Of a DNA stretch of 64,000 nucleotides, positions 54,980 through 64,000 are shown piece by piece. Made by a program: the position numbers and the translations under genes. Position 1 is the stretch's first letter. Each line of letters starts with the position of its first letter. This DNA comes from Jiella flava (GTDB lineage Bacteria > Pseudomonadota > Alphaproteobacteria > Rhizobiales > Rhizobiaceae), in NCBI RefSeq assembly GCF_017349315.1, contig NZ_JAFMPP010000001.1, positions 1-64,000 on the forward strand. Direction: 5' to 3'. The notes under the pieces were generated by a model. The model made no database searches. It worked only from the letters and a program-made list of their open reading frames with translations, and was not told the origin of the DNA.

Positions 54980-56059
54980 ATGGTCATCCTCCTCGGCGTT
55001 CTGACGGTGCTTTTGCTGGCCGCGACCGGGATATCGTTTTTGCGCATCTCCCACGGCGCCATCCGGGTCTTTGCCTTTCCCCGCCTGCAAATCCTGACGA
55101 TTGCGGCCATCCTCTTGCTGCTGGCGATCGTCCTCATCGAACAGCCGGCGCGCTATTGGATCGCCGCTGGCCTGGCGCTCGTCATCGCCGTCCAAGCGGT
55201 CTGCATCGCGCAATTTTCGCCGCTGCGATCGGTTCAGTCGAAGCGCTATGCCGGCGAGCCGAACAGTCCGGAGCGGGTCTCCATCCTCTCCTACAACGTC
55301 AAAATGTCGAACCGGCGCTACCAGGATGCGATCGATCTCGTCACCCGCGAAGCGCCGGACATCGCCTTGTTCATGGAGACCGACGAGGGCTGGGCCAAGG
55401 CTTTGGAACCGCTCGGCGAAACCATGCCCTACGTCGTCGCGGAACCGCTCGGCAACACCTATGGCATCATGCTTTATTCGCGGCTGAAACTTGCCGGGGT
55501 ACAGATCACACGGCTGGTGATGGACGACGTACCATCGGTCATCGCGCAGGTGACACTGCGCAGCGGCAAAGATTTCCGCCTCTACGGCGTTCATCCGGAG
55601 CCGCCTGTTCCGTATGCGGACTCAGCCGGCCGCGACGCCGAACTGATAAAGGTCGCCCGGCGGGTGGAGGCCGATCCCCTGCCGGCCGTTGTTTGCGGCG
55701 ATCTCAACGACGTCGCATGGTCGCACACCACCCGACATTTCCAGCGGATTTCCCGTCTGCTCGACCCACGCGTCGGCCGGGGCTTCTACAACACCTTCGA
55801 CGCCCGATATCCACTGCTGCGCTGGCCACTCGACCACCTGTTCCACGACGCGCGCTTCGATCTGATCACCATGCGCCGGCTGGACCATATCGGGTCGGAC
55901 CATTTCCCGATGCTCTTCGCTCTCGCCCTCACCCGCGACGCCGACGCGGCAGCCGGTCCCGACAAGGCCGACGCGGCCGACCAGGCCGAATGCGAGGATA
56001 TTATCGAGGATGCGAGCAAGCTCGACCGCGAGGCAATCGGCAGTGATTGGGAAAAGTAG
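54980..56059 (+). CDS. Membrane-anchored endonuclease/exonuclease/phosphatase family protein
   Basis: A 359-residue protein. Three hydrophobic segments lie in residues 1-80 (ILLGVLTVLLLAATGISFLR, IAAILLLLAIVLIEQ, IAAGLALVIAVQAVCIAQF). An EEP domain (about 95-325) follows: ILSYNVKMSNR, DIALFMETDEGW with the catalytic Glu, VVCGDLNDVAWSH and HIGSDHFPMLF. It resembles YafD-type proteins, which may hydrolyse phosphodiesters on the outside of the membrane. The tail (330-359) is acidic. Its substrate is unknown. Confidence 0.88.
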   Translation: MVILLGVLTVLLLAATGISFLRISHGAIRVFAFPRLQILTIAAILLLLAIVLIEQPARYWIAAGLALVIAVQAVCIAQFSPLRSVQSKRYAGEPNSPERVSILSYNVKMSNRRYQDAIDLVTREAPDIALFMETDEGWAKALEPLGETMPYVVAEPLGNTYGIMLYSRLKLAGVQITRLVMDDVPSVIAQVTLRSGKDFRLYGVHPEPPVPYADSAGRDAELIKVARRVEADPLPAVVCGDLNDVAWSHTTRHFQRISRLLDPRVGRGFYNTFDARYPLLRWPLDHLFHDARFDLITMRRLDHIGSDHFPMLFALALTRDADAAAGPDKADAADQAECEDIIEDASKLDREAIGSDWEK

Positions 56060-56214
56060 CGCTGCGTCACCCCAGCTGGCGGAACGAACATCGCCGATGA
56101 CAGTTTCCGTCAGTGGACACATTGCCCGCGTCAAAGCCCTGATGCGCTGGCGGTATTCGCCTGCGCATCACCGGCTGCTAACGGCGGCGCGGCTCAAAAG
56201 AGGTGAAACAGACT

Positions 56215-56580
56215 ATGACCGACGCACACGGCCGCCGGCCGGAACAGGACCGCACGACCATCATCAACAATGATCGCAGCTCCGGCGGCGGCGGCGGCGG
56301 TGGCTCCGGCTGGCTGATCGCCGGCATCATCATCGTTGTCGTCGTTGTCGGCGGCTATTTCCTGCTGAATGGCAACATGGGCGGCGGCTCGAGCGGTGCC
56401 GGCGATCAGGCGACGACGAGTGCACCGGCGACCGGCGGCGACAGTGGCGCATCCGGTGCCGGTGGCGGCTCGACGGCGGGATCGGACGGCGGCGCGGCGA
56501 CCTCGGGTAGTGCTGGCGACGCGGGCACGGCCGGCGGCTCAGGTGGCGGGGGCACATCGGCCCCGGCGACGGGCAACTAA
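56215..56580 (+). CDS. Glycine-rich small membrane protein
   Basis: A 121-residue protein: a short charged N-terminus with INNDRSSGGGGGGGSG, one transmembrane helix (about 32-52, WLIAGIIIVVVVVGGYFLL), then about 70 residues almost entirely Gly, Ser, Ala, Thr and Asp. AAGAGG lies 9-11 bases before the ATG at 56215; an in-frame GTG lies four codons upstream. No family is recognised. It is likely a membrane-anchored extracytoplasmic low-complexity tail and could be a cell-envelope linker. Confidence 0.75.
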   Translation: MTDAHGRRPEQDRTTIINNDRSSGGGGGGGSGWLIAGIIIVVVVVGGYFLLNGNMGGGSSGAGDQATTSAPATGGDSGASGAGGGSTAGSDGGAATSGSAGDAGTAGGSGGGGTSAPATGN

Positions 56581-57360
56581 GTTCGACGCCGGCGTTCACC
56601 GATGACGGAAAGCGCGACCGCGCTCACCGGTCTCGTCCTTATCGCATCCGCCGCCTCCAAAGAAGCGGCGGATGCTTTCGCGAAAGACGTCGAGATCCGT
56701 GCCTCCAGATCGGCGCAAGCAGTTTGACGACGGTTAAAACCGACGACGACAGAGCAGTCCGCGTGAAATTTCAAGGCCCAACTTCAGCATCAGGCGACCT
56801 TGAAGAGCGCGAATTCTCCGGCGCAGAAGCCGATATAAGCCTCAAGCGCTGGTGTTGGTGCAACATTTCCCGGAACGGGGTCATAAGGGATAATTTAATT
56901 TTTCACGATCGGCCGGTGTGCGGCCTGAGCGCAGCGTCAATGTGCGGCGCGTCCATGCCCGAAACGCCTGTCGCATTGACGCGGATTTCCGTTGAAATCC
57001 ACCGTGCCCAGTTTCACTATGAAAGTGATTTCGGTAACGATTTGTTCTCCGCAGCTCTTCGAGCAAACGTCAGATTTTCCGGAGATGAGCCTGGCAACGA
57101 TGTGGGAGCGCGGCAGAGGCCTCTGCCTATCAAGATCGGAATGAGATGTGCCATTAAAATGATAGAAAAATAAATCTCATTGATGAATCGATGAGCAATA
57201 TCATTTTCCAATGACATTACATCTATATTTCGACCTCCATTAGAAAACTCAACATAATTGTAATTTAAATGCAAATGACATATGATTAGCAAAATAATAT
57301 TATATCTTTTCCGCTAGAGGCCGCACGGCGCACGTTATTTTGAGAATGCGAGACGGACCA
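56581..57360. other. Long AT-rich-ended gap before the SGNH-like gene
   Basis: A 780-base region with no convincing gene. A plus-strand frame at 56724-57173 (149 codons) has no family resemblance. The last 190 bases are strongly AT-rich, with an imperfect 20-base palindrome CTCATTGATGAATCGATGAG (57176-57195). This is likely the promoter region of the next gene and possibly the edge of transferred DNA. Confidence 0.4.
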
Positions 57361-58104
57361 ATGCCAATCAATAAGAGCAGATCGGTGATTCTTTACGGCA
57401 ACAGCCACGTCGAATGTGTCGCCCGCGCCGGTGTAACATGGCCCGATTTTTCAATTGCCCGCATTTGCAGCATCCGAGAGGAGGAAGACGAACTATCAGG
57501 AAAACAAATGACGGGCAGCTTTATTGAGCGCTCCAGAAACTTTTCTCGCAGCGTTAAGATATTCACCTCATATCTTGGTACATATCATAATATTATTGGC
57601 TTATTAAACCATAATATTCCGTTCTCACTCCTTGATGGCTTTGATGATTTGGATCTCAACAACGTTGAAATAGTGCCAGAATCGGTCATGGAGGAAGTCA
57701 TTTCCGATTACTGGAAATCAAAATCATTTCTACCACGCTTACGAGAGTCGACAAACTGCGAGATTTACCATCTGATGTCGCCGCCCCCAAAACAAGATTT
57801 GCAAAGATTCGCTTCGAAAGCGAAACGATATCGTGGTCAAGCGATTGCAGATTACGGCTATGCACCCGCAAAGCACCGCCTCGCCTTGTGGAAGCTGGAA
57901 AAGGCGTTCATCGACCAATATCTCAACAGCCTCGGCGTTACGTCACTCGGGCCGCCAGCTGATGCTGCGACGCCAGAGGGGTATCTCAAACCCGAATTCT
58001 GCGCCTACGATGCCCAGCATGGAAATGAAGCTTATGGAGCATTGGTCGCGAGGCAGATTCATCAAGTCGCCGAAGCTGAAGAGCCCTTGACCGTCAGCCG
58101 ATGA
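57361..58104 (+). CDS. SGNH/GDSL-like hydrolase-type protein, AT-rich
   Basis: A 247-residue soluble protein. VILYGNSHVECVARAG at 9-24 resembles SGNH block I with GNSH in place of GDS. EFCAYDAQHGNEAYGALVAR near the C-terminus has the Asp and His of the last block. This pattern is seen in proteins next to glycan biosynthesis genes. Two upstream in-frame starts (57340 TTG, 57346 ATG) are possible; the ATG at 57361 has GACGGA before it. Codon usage and GC content differ from the core genes, suggesting transfer. Confidence 0.72.
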   Translation: MPINKSRSVILYGNSHVECVARAGVTWPDFSIARICSIREEEDELSGKQMTGSFIERSRNFSRSVKIFTSYLGTYHNIIGLLNHNIPFSLLDGFDDLDLNNVEIVPESVMEEVISDYWKSKSFLPRLRESTNCEIYHLMSPPPKQDLQRFASKAKRYRGQAIADYGYAPAKHRLALWKLEKAFIDQYLNSLGVTSLGPPADAATPEGYLKPEFCAYDAQHGNEAYGALVARQIHQVAEAEEPLTVSR

Positions 58105-58410
58105 GGCGGGCGAAGAGGCGATCTCCGCGCCACCTCGGAGGGACCGTCTGAAATTGGTCTTGAACATCGTGCCAATTCCGCAGTGCGCACGCAGCGTGAA
58201 CGCGCGTGGGTTCCATGGGCGTGAGTTCGTCAGGCGTTTCGGCCGAAAACACACAGACGGGGATGGCCTGGAATAGGCGCCCGTCACGCCGCGCCAAGCC
58301 CATGCAAGCCATGCCGACGACGCGTCGGATGATCGCTCCGCCCCGGTAGCAATCGGGCGGGTTTCTTGCCATATAGGGGCTGATTTGAGCTGCAGATCCG
58401 GTTTCGAGAC
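58105..58410. other. Short gap before dapF
   Basis: A 306-base stretch with a 92-codon minus-strand frame (58094-58372) that has no recognised family and no ribosome-binding site. I treat it as non-coding. The dapF promoter should lie at its right end. Confidence 0.4.
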
Positions 58411-59307
58411 GTGTCAGAGCCTTCCGTCCCCTTTGCCCGCATGAACGGTTGCGGCAACGAGATTCTCGTCGTCGACCTGCGTGAAACGACGGCGCGCGTC
58501 GCCGCGGAGGCGGCGGTGGCGCTGGCGGCGCAGGCGGAGACGCATTTCGATCAGATCATGGCGATCCATGCGCCAAAGACTGTCGGCACCAGCGCCTATA
58601 TCCGCATTCTCAACTGCGACGGTTCCGAGGCCGAAGCCTGTGGCAACGGTACGCGCTGCGTCGTCCAGGCGCTATCCTCCGAGACCGGCGAAACCCGCTT
58701 CACCTTCGAGACCCGCGCCGGACTGCTCCTCGCCGAAGAGCACACCGACGGCTCGATCTCCGTCGACATGGGCAAGCCGCGGTTCTCCTGGCAAGAGATC
58801 CCGCTGGCCGAGGAGTTCCGCGACACGCGCGCGATCGAGCTTCAGGTCGGGCCGATCGACGCGCCGGTGCTGCACTCGCCTTCGGTCGTCTCGATGGGCA
58901 ACCCCCACGCGATCTTCTGGGTGAAGGGCGGTGTCGAGACCTTTGCCCTCGACAAGTTCGGACCGATCCTCGAACATCATCCGCTCTTTCCCGAGCGCGC
59001 CAACATCTCGATCGCCGAGGTCACCTCCCCCTCGGCTCTGACCATGCGCACCTGGGAGCGCGGCGCCGGCTTGACCCGAGCCTGCGGTTCCGCCGCCTGT
59101 GCCGCGGCCGTCTCGGCCGCACGCACACGGCGCACCGGCCGATCGCTCGCCGTCACCCAGCCGGGCGGCACCTTGCAGATCCTCTGGCGCGAGAGCGATG
59201 ACCACGTGATCATGACCGGCCCGGCCGAGTGGGAATGGTCCGGCCGCCTCGATCCCGAGACTGGACGCTTTCGCCGCGACGCGGCCGAGGAGCTTAAGAT
59301 CGGCTGA
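58411..59307 (+). CDS. dapF: Diaminopimelate epimerase
   Basis: Converts LL- to meso-diaminopimelate for lysine and peptidoglycan synthesis. The 298-residue protein has both catalytic cysteines: Cys77 in EACGNGTRC and Cys225 in [28 protein letters not shown] at the N-terminus and [12 protein letters not shown] are further signatures. The second Cys motif normally reads CGTGA, so GSAA is a small variant. It starts at a GTG and is joined to mtaB by a one-base TGATG overlap. Confidence 0.96.
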   Translation: MSEPSVPFARMNGCGNEILVVDLRETTARVAAEAAVALAAQAETHFDQIMAIHAPKTVGTSAYIRILNCDGSEAEACGNGTRCVVQALSSETGETRFTFETRAGLLLAEEHTDGSISVDMGKPRFSWQEIPLAEEFRDTRAIELQVGPIDAPVLHSPSVVSMGNPHAIFWVKGGVETFALDKFGPILEHHPLFPERANISIAEVTSPSALTMRTWERGAGLTRACGSAACAAAVSAARTRRTGRSLAVTQPGGTLQILWRESDDHVIMTGPAEWEWSGRLDPETGRFRRDAAEELKIG

Positions 59308-60620
59308 TGGGCGTCGAGGTGATCTCCTTCGGCTGCCGGCTCAACACCTATGAGTCGGCGGTGATGAAACGCGAGGCGGAAGAGGCTGGCCTCGGCGAGG
59401 ATGCGCGCGGCGCGATCGTCTTCAATACCTGCGCGGTCACGGCCGAAGCAGTGCGTCAGGCGCGCCAGCAGATCCGCAAGGCGCGGCGCGAAAACCCCGA
59501 CGCGCGGATCGTCGTCACCGGCTGCGCGGCGCAGACCGAGCCCGGCCGCTTTGCCGACATGGCCGAGGTCGACGCGGTCATCGGCAACATGGAAAAGCTG
59601 ACCGCCGAGAGCTATCGCCGGTTGCCCAATTTCGGCGTTTCGGCCGAAGAAAAGATCCGCGTCAACGACATCATGAGCGTGACCGAGACGGCCGGGCACA
59701 TGATCGACGCGATCGAGGGCCGCTCGCGGGCGATCGTCCAGATCCAGAACGGCTGCGATCACCGCTGCACCTTCTGCATCATTCCCTATGGCCGGGGCAA
59801 TTCGCGCTCGGTGCCGATGGGCGCCGTCGTCGAGCAGATGAAAAAGCTCGTCGCCGGCGGCTATCACGAGGTGGTGCTGTCGGGCGTCGACATGACGAGC
59901 TGGGGCGCCGATCTTCCCGGCACACCGAAGCTCGGCAATCTCGTCCAGTCGATCCTGCGCCACGTGCCGGATCTGAAGCGGCTGCGGCTCTCTTCGATCG
60001 ATTCGATCGAAGCCGATCCGGCGCTGATCGAGGCGGTCGCTTCGGAGCGCCGATTCATGCCGCATCTGCATCTGTCGCTCCAGGCGGGCGACAACATGAT
60101 CTTGAAGCGGATGAAGCGGCGGCACAGCCGCGAGGATTCGATCCGCTTTTGTGCCGATATCCGCGCCAAAAGGCCCGACATCGTCTTCGGCGCGGACATC
60201 ATCGCCGGTTTTCCGACCGAGACCGAGGCGATGTTCGACAATTCGCTGGCGATCGTCGACGAATGCGGTCTGACCTATTTGCACGTGTTCCCGTTCAGCC
60301 CACGCGAAGGAACGCCGGCGGCGCGTATGCCGCAGCTGCCCAAGGCGGTTGTCAAGGAGCGCGCGGCGAGGCTTCGGGCGCGCGGCGAAGCGGCCCATGC
60401 CACGCATCTCGAGCGTCTCGTCGGCAGCCGCCAAAGCATCCTGATCGAACGCGAAGGCCTCGGTCGGGCCGAGAACTTTACCCTCTGCCGCATCGATGCT
60501 GGCCTCCCCGGCGAGATCGTCGACGCTATCATGACCGGGACGACGGGCGACATCTGCATCGCCCGCCCCGCCGCGGCCGCCGACACCGCGACCAAGACGA
60601 CGAAGGACAGGCATGGCTGA
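59307..60620 (+). CDS. mtaB: tRNA (N6-threonylcarbamoyladenosine(37)-C2)-methylthiotransferase MtaB
   Basis: Radical-SAM methylthiotransferase that makes ms2t6A at position 37 of tRNAs. The 437-residue protein has the N-terminal cluster ligands Cys10, Cys42 and Cys73 (SFGCRLN, NTCAVTAEAV, TGCAAQTEP). The radical-SAM CxxxCxxC is at 149, 153 and 156 (NGCDHRCTFC), followed by IIPYGRGNSRSVP. A TRAM-like tail is present. NTCAVT-type motifs and CRLN separate MtaB from MiaB. The start overlaps the dapF stop by one base; its end overlaps ftsY by 8 bases. Confidence 0.95.
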   Translation: MGVEVISFGCRLNTYESAVMKREAEEAGLGEDARGAIVFNTCAVTAEAVRQARQQIRKARRENPDARIVVTGCAAQTEPGRFADMAEVDAVIGNMEKLTAESYRRLPNFGVSAEEKIRVNDIMSVTETAGHMIDAIEGRSRAIVQIQNGCDHRCTFCIIPYGRGNSRSVPMGAVVEQMKKLVAGGYHEVVLSGVDMTSWGADLPGTPKLGNLVQSILRHVPDLKRLRLSSIDSIEADPALIEAVASERRFMPHLHLSLQAGDNMILKRMKRRHSREDSIRFCADIRAKRPDIVFGADIIAGFPTETEAMFDNSLAIVDECGLTYLHVFPFSPREGTPAARMPQLPKAVVKERAARLRARGEAAHATHLERLVGSRQSILIEREGLGRAENFTLCRIDAGLPGEIVDAIMTGTTGDICIARPAAAADTATKTTKDRHG

Positions 60621-62226
60621 AACAAAGAGCTTCTTGCGGAAGATCTTCTCCTTCGGCCCGTCGAGCGAAGCGGAGCGGCCCCCGGAGCACGGCACGACGC
60701 CCCGCCCCGCCGAGATCGAGGGCGGCGGCATCACGCCGCCGAGCGAGCGCGAAGCATCGCCGACAGCGTCTGCCGAACTGCCAGCGGCGGGCGAGGCTCA
60801 AAAAAAAACGCTCTCGTCTCAGGAGCCGCTGGACTTAGATCCGCCTGACGAGCCGCTGGCGCCGCACCATCCAATCGAAGCTGAGGACGAGCCGGACACC
60901 GATTTCTCTTTCCTCGACGATCCGGCGCCGATGGCCGAGAGCGAGGCGGATTTTTCCTTCCTTGACGAACAGGTCGAACCCGTCGAGAGCGCCACGCGCG
61001 AACCCTCCGCAGTCGCCGACGCGGTTTCGCCGTCGGTCGAGCCGGCAGGCGATGACGATCACATCGGCGTCGAGCCGGCGGAGCCCGGCACCGCCGATGA
61101 CCTGGGCGATGGCCTCGGCGATGACAACAACGATGACGGCGCCGACTTCTCCTGGCTCGACGAAGATCTGCCGCCCGAAGAGGACGACACGCCGGCCACG
61201 CGCCCGAGCGACGCCGCGCCGGCCCGGGCGCCTTTGCCGGACGATTCCGGTTTCCGCCTGCGCGAACGCCCGACCGAAACCGTCGCACTCACCGCAGCGC
61301 CGAAGGTCTCCTGGGTTGAACGCCTGCGCCAAGGCCTGTCCCGCTCGTCGACCCAGCTCACCGGCTCGATCACCTCGCTGTTCACCAAGCGCAGGCTCGA
61401 CGAAGACACGCTGCAAGATTTCGAGGACGTGCTGATCCAGGCCGATCTCGGCGTGGAGACCGCGACGCGGATCACCGACCGGCTTTCGGATGGTCGCTTC
61501 GGCCGTGAAATCGCCGGATCGGAAGTCCGCCGCATTCTCGCCGAGGAGATCGAAAAGGCGCTGGATCCGGTCGCCCAGCCGCTGGAACTTGATCTCGAAA
61601 AGAAGCCTCACGTCATTCTCGTCGTCGGCGTCAACGGCACCGGCAAGACCACCACGATCGGCAAGCTCGCCGCGAAGCTGACCCGCGCCGGGCTGAAGGT
61701 CACGCTGTGCGCCGGCGACACTTTCCGCGCCGCCGCCGTCGAACAGCTGAAGATCTGGGGCGAGCGCACTGGCTCCGAGGTCGTCGCCAAGCAGATCGGC
61801 GCCGACGCGGCGGGCCTCGCCTTCGAGGCTTACGACCGGGCGGTGGAGAATGACTCCGACGTCTTGATCATCGACACCGCCGGCCGGCTGCAGAACAAGG
61901 CCGAGCTGATGGCCGAGCTGGAAAAGATCAACCGCGTTTTGGCCAAGCGCGAGCCGGACGCCCCGCACACGGTGCTGCAGACCCTCGACGCCACAACCGG
62001 CCAGAACGCCCTCTCCCAGGTCGAGATTTTCCGCAATGTCTCCGGCGTCAACGGACTGGTGATGACCAAGCTCGACGGCTCGGCCCGTGGCGGCATCCTG
62101 GTCGCCATCGCCGCCAAGCATCGCTTGCCGGTCTATTTCGTCGGCGTCGGCGAAGGGATCGACGATCTCGAACCGTTCAAGGCGAAGGATTTCGCCAGCG
62201 CCATCGCCGGAACGCCGCTGAGCTGA
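60613..62226 (+). CDS. ftsY: Signal recognition particle receptor FtsY
   Basis: GTPase receptor that docks the SRP-ribosome complex at the membrane. The 537-residue protein has a long acidic A-region (about 1-225, repeated DFSFLD motifs) and the NG domain. [20 protein letters not shown] is the P-loop, [19 protein letters not shown] a conserved I-box, [19 protein letters not shown] the switch and [19 protein letters not shown] the nucleotide-specificity motif. The A-region is long, which is common in this order. Confidence 0.96.
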   Translation: MAETKSFLRKIFSFGPSSEAERPPEHGTTPRPAEIEGGGITPPSEREASPTASAELPAAGEAQKKTLSSQEPLDLDPPDEPLAPHHPIEAEDEPDTDFSFLDDPAPMAESEADFSFLDEQVEPVESATREPSAVADAVSPSVEPAGDDDHIGVEPAEPGTADDLGDGLGDDNNDDGADFSWLDEDLPPEEDDTPATRPSDAAPARAPLPDDSGFRLRERPTETVALTAAPKVSWVERLRQGLSRSSTQLTGSITSLFTKRRLDEDTLQDFEDVLIQADLGVETATRITDRLSDGRFGREIAGSEVRRILAEEIEKALDPVAQPLELDLEKKPHVILVVGVNGTGKTTTIGKLAAKLTRAGLKVTLCAGDTFRAAAVEQLKIWGERTGSEVVAKQIGADAAGLAFEAYDRAVENDSDVLIIDTAGRLQNKAELMAELEKINRVLAKREPDAPHTVLQTLDATTGQNALSQVEIFRNVSGVNGLVMTKLDGSARGGILVAIAAKHRLPVYFVGVGEGIDDLEPFKAKDFASAIAGTPLS

Positions 62227-62357
62227 TATCGATCGCGGCAACGAGACGCCACCGCCGCACGGCCGGCGGGTTTCGCGCGCCACACGATGTTTTGCTGCGA
62301 AATCCGGCTATCAATCGCTGTCAGCTTCGCCCATATGGGGCGGAGAAAGAGGTGAGC

Positions 62358-63044
62358 ATGACTGATCGCATCATCGAACGCGAACCCAACAAGCCCGGCC
62401 GCAAAGAAATGAGCCCGCTGCTCAAATTCGCGTTGGAGCTGGGGCCGCTTCTGGTCTTCTTCTTCGCCAATTCGCGCGGCGATCAGCTCGCTGACGCCTT
62501 TCCGGTGCTCGGGCAGCTCGGCGGGCCGTTGTTCATCGCGACGGCGCTGTTCATGGCGGCGATGGTCGTCGCTCTCGCCGTCTCCTGGAGCGTGACCCGC
62601 ACCCTGCCGATCATGCCGCTCGTCTCCGGTCTCGTCGTGCTGGTTTTCGGCGGCCTGACCCTCTGGCTCAAGGACGAGACCTTCATCAAGCTGAAGCCGA
62701 CGATCGTCAACGCGCTGTTCGCCGGCGTGCTGCTCGGCGGGCTGTTGTTCGGCAAATCATTTCTCGGCTACGTCTTCGATCAGGCCTTCAAGCTCGACGA
62801 CGAAGGCTGGCGCAAGCTGACCTTCCGCTGGGGGCTGTTCTTCGTCTTCCTTGCCATCGTCAATATCGTCGTCTGGCAGGCCGCGGATGCCTATTACGGG
62901 CCCGGTAAGATCGCCGACGATGTCTGGGTCGACTTCAAGGTCTGGGCGACGATGCCGATCACCATCGTCTTCATGCTGTTTCAGTTTCCGCTGATCAAAC
63001 GCCATTCGCTGGAACCGCTCGGCGGCCAGAAAGACAAGTCATAA
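62358..63044 (+). CDS. Septation protein A (YciB/IspZ family)
   Basis: Inner-membrane protein of 228 residues with about six helices. [20 protein letters not shown] is the conserved N-terminal helix; [20 protein letters not shown] and [20 protein letters not shown] are typical blocks. It supports normal cell division and envelope synthesis. GAAAGAGG lies 7 bases before the ATG at 62358; the 22-residue upstream extension is rejected. It follows ftsY by 131 bases. Confidence 0.94.
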   Translation: MTDRIIEREPNKPGRKEMSPLLKFALELGPLLVFFFANSRGDQLADAFPVLGQLGGPLFIATALFMAAMVVALAVSWSVTRTLPIMPLVSGLVVLVFGGLTLWLKDETFIKLKPTIVNALFAGVLLGGLLFGKSFLGYVFDQAFKLDDEGWRKLTFRWGLFFVFLAIVNIVVWQAADAYYGPGKIADDVWVDFKVWATMPITIVFMLFQFPLIKRHSLEPLGGQKDKS

Positions 63045-63073
63045 GACTGCGCCCATCATCGAAAAGCGAAAAT

Positions 63074-63105
63074 GCCGGGCGCCGTGCAGCCCGTGGATGC
63101 CCGGC
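63074..63105. terminator. Possible convergent-gene hairpin
   Basis: GCCGGGC (63074-63080) and GCCCGGC (63099-63105) form a 7-bp GC stem with an 18-base loop between septation protein A and the copper chaperone, which converge. No T-tract is present. The two arms plus flanks also look like a near-direct repeat. Confidence 0.3.
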
Positions 63106-63172
63106 GCCGAGACCTCTTGATGGCGATCTGACGCCGCTTATTGCATCGTCACGTTCATCCAGGTGTCCGCCT

Positions 63173-63667
63173 TCATCGCGCCACAGCGCTGCCGGCGGAC
63201 GCGCTTGTCGGCCTCATAGCATCGGGCTTTTCGACGGCGAAGTCGACCTTCATGCTGCCGGCTTTCTTGAACATCAGCGTCACGGGCAGCGTCTCGCCTT
63301 CCCTGATGCGCTTGGCCGGCTTCATCAGCATCAGGTGGACGCCGCCGGGCTGCAACGTGACCGTGCCCCCGGCCGGGATTTCCAGGCCATCCTTCAAACG
63401 GCGCATCGTCATGACGCTGCCGTCCATTTTCATCTCGTGGACCTGAACCTCCTTGGCCGCCGAGGTCGTGCCGCCGATCAGACGATCGGAGGTCTTGCCG
63501 GTGTTCTTGATGGTCATGTAGGCGCCGGCGACCGGAGCATTCGGCAGGGTCGCGCGGGCCCAAGCGTTTTCGATGACGAGCGCGCCCACTTTGACGGGCT
63601 GAGCGTCGGCGCTTGCGACGGTGGCGATGAGGGCGGCGATGGCCAAAGCGGTGGTGATGATACGCAT
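63173..63667 (-). CDS. PCu(A)C-type periplasmic copper chaperone
   Basis: A 164-residue exported protein (signal 1-22, ending ASADA) of the PCu(A)C family, which carries Cu(I) to cytochrome oxidase. VIENAWARATLPNAPVAGAY and MTIKNTGKTSDRLIG begin the cupredoxin-like domain. The metal ligands are EVQVHEMKMDGSVM and GGVHLMLMKP, giving the His-Met-His-Met set. After VDFAVEKPDAM the tail reads RPTSASAGSAVAR. The +1 frame would instead end in AMKADTWMNVTMQ at 63138, so a late frameshift is possible. Confidence 0.92.
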   Translation of the reverse strand: MRIITTALAIAALIATVASADAQPVKVGALVIENAWARATLPNAPVAGAYMTIKNTGKTSDRLIGGTTSAAKEVQVHEMKMDGSVMTMRRLKDGLEIPAGGTVTLQPGGVHLMLMKPAKRIREGETLPVTLMFKKAGSMKVDFAVEKPDAMRPTSASAGSAVAR

Positions 63668-64000
63668 GGAGAACTCTCTCGATCAGACGTGACCTTGCCG
63701 CGAGGGCGTGGCCGCTGGCAAGGAAGCGCTGGTTCGGTTCGCAGACCAGCCGGCGGCGGGCAACCTGCGACGGCCAAGGCCGACACGGTCATCCGATCGC
63801 ACTGCAGTCCTCGAAATCCTCCCATCGCCGGCTGTTTTGGCAGGGAAGATATCCGATGTCATCAACGGCTTCGACTTTGCCGATTGCGGCGCGGATATGC
63901 CGCTCCGAAACGCTTGATCCGGCGATCGATCAACGACGACGCCGCGACCTTTGCGCCAAAATTCGCTGAAGCGCTTGAAGCCGAGGGAGCAGGCGCGCTA
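63668..64000. other. End of window, nothing assigned
   Basis: A 333-base stretch after the copper chaperone start. Short open frames show no family resemblance. A gene running off the right end cannot be excluded. Confidence 0.3.

Noticed and set aside
56724-57173. Plus-strand 149-codon frame in the gap before the SGNH-like gene
   Set aside because: No recognisable domain and no ribosome-binding site. It could be a decayed gene but cannot be supported.
58094-58372. Minus-strand 92-codon frame before dapF
   Set aside because: No ribosome-binding site, no family resemblance and overlap with the preceding gene's end.

Overview
The window is GC-rich chromosomal DNA from an alphaproteobacterium, most likely of the order Hyphomicrobiales (Rhizobiales). 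This rests on the gene order of the flagellar cluster (motA-fliM-fliN-fliG-flhB beside flgF-fliI and flgBC-fliE-flgGAI-motE-flgH-fliL-fliP and flagellins), on the dapF-mtaB-ftsY-septation protein A run, and on intergenic palindromes that resemble the repeats common in that order. Genus and species cannot be read from the sequence. All calls come from reading the sequence and from remembered family features; no database search was run.

Layout. 1-16.7 kb: flagellar and motility genes. A truncated flagellin, a complete flagellin and fliP-fliL-flgH-motE-like-flgI-flgA-flgG-fliE-flgC-flgB lie on the minus strand. They are followed by a second minus-strand block (motA-fliM-unknown-fliN-fliG-flhB-unknown) and by a divergent flgF-fliI pair ending in a clear terminator. 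17-21.8 kb: housekeeping and redox genes (MetE-like methyltransferase, Old Yellow Enzyme reductase, rlmJ, a secreted protein, a glutathione transferase) and tRNA-Gln(TTG). 22.5-28.3 kb: a plus-strand flavin-dependent sulfur-scavenging type operon (FMN reductase, NtaA/SnaA-like monooxygenase, SsuD-like monooxygenase, amidohydrolase, a probable broken gene, SfnB/DszC-like oxidoreductase).

28.4-35.4 kb: a minus-strand sugar-acid uptake and catabolism operon (mannonate dehydratase, ABC transporter, RraA-like protein) with a divergent IclR regulator and a perfect palindrome between them. 35.4-46.8 kb: the most striking system, an eleven-gene minus-strand operon. It joins a BMP-type ABC importer to cyanuric acid amidohydrolase (or barbiturase), biuret hydrolase, allophanate hydrolase, formamidase, a second cysteine hydrolase, a cupin and a GntR regulator. 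It looks like a complete route for importing an s-triazine or related cyclic ureide and releasing its nitrogen as ammonia.

47.6-58.1 kb: an accessory, partly AT-rich stretch with surface-polysaccharide type genes (RgpF family, a GT-B-like protein, an SGNH-like protein), an unusual ClC transporter, a LuxR-type regulator, a membrane-anchored endonuclease/phosphatase-family protein and a glycine-rich small membrane protein. 58.4-64 kb: conserved core genes dapF, mtaB, ftsY, septation protein A and a PCu(A)C copper chaperone.
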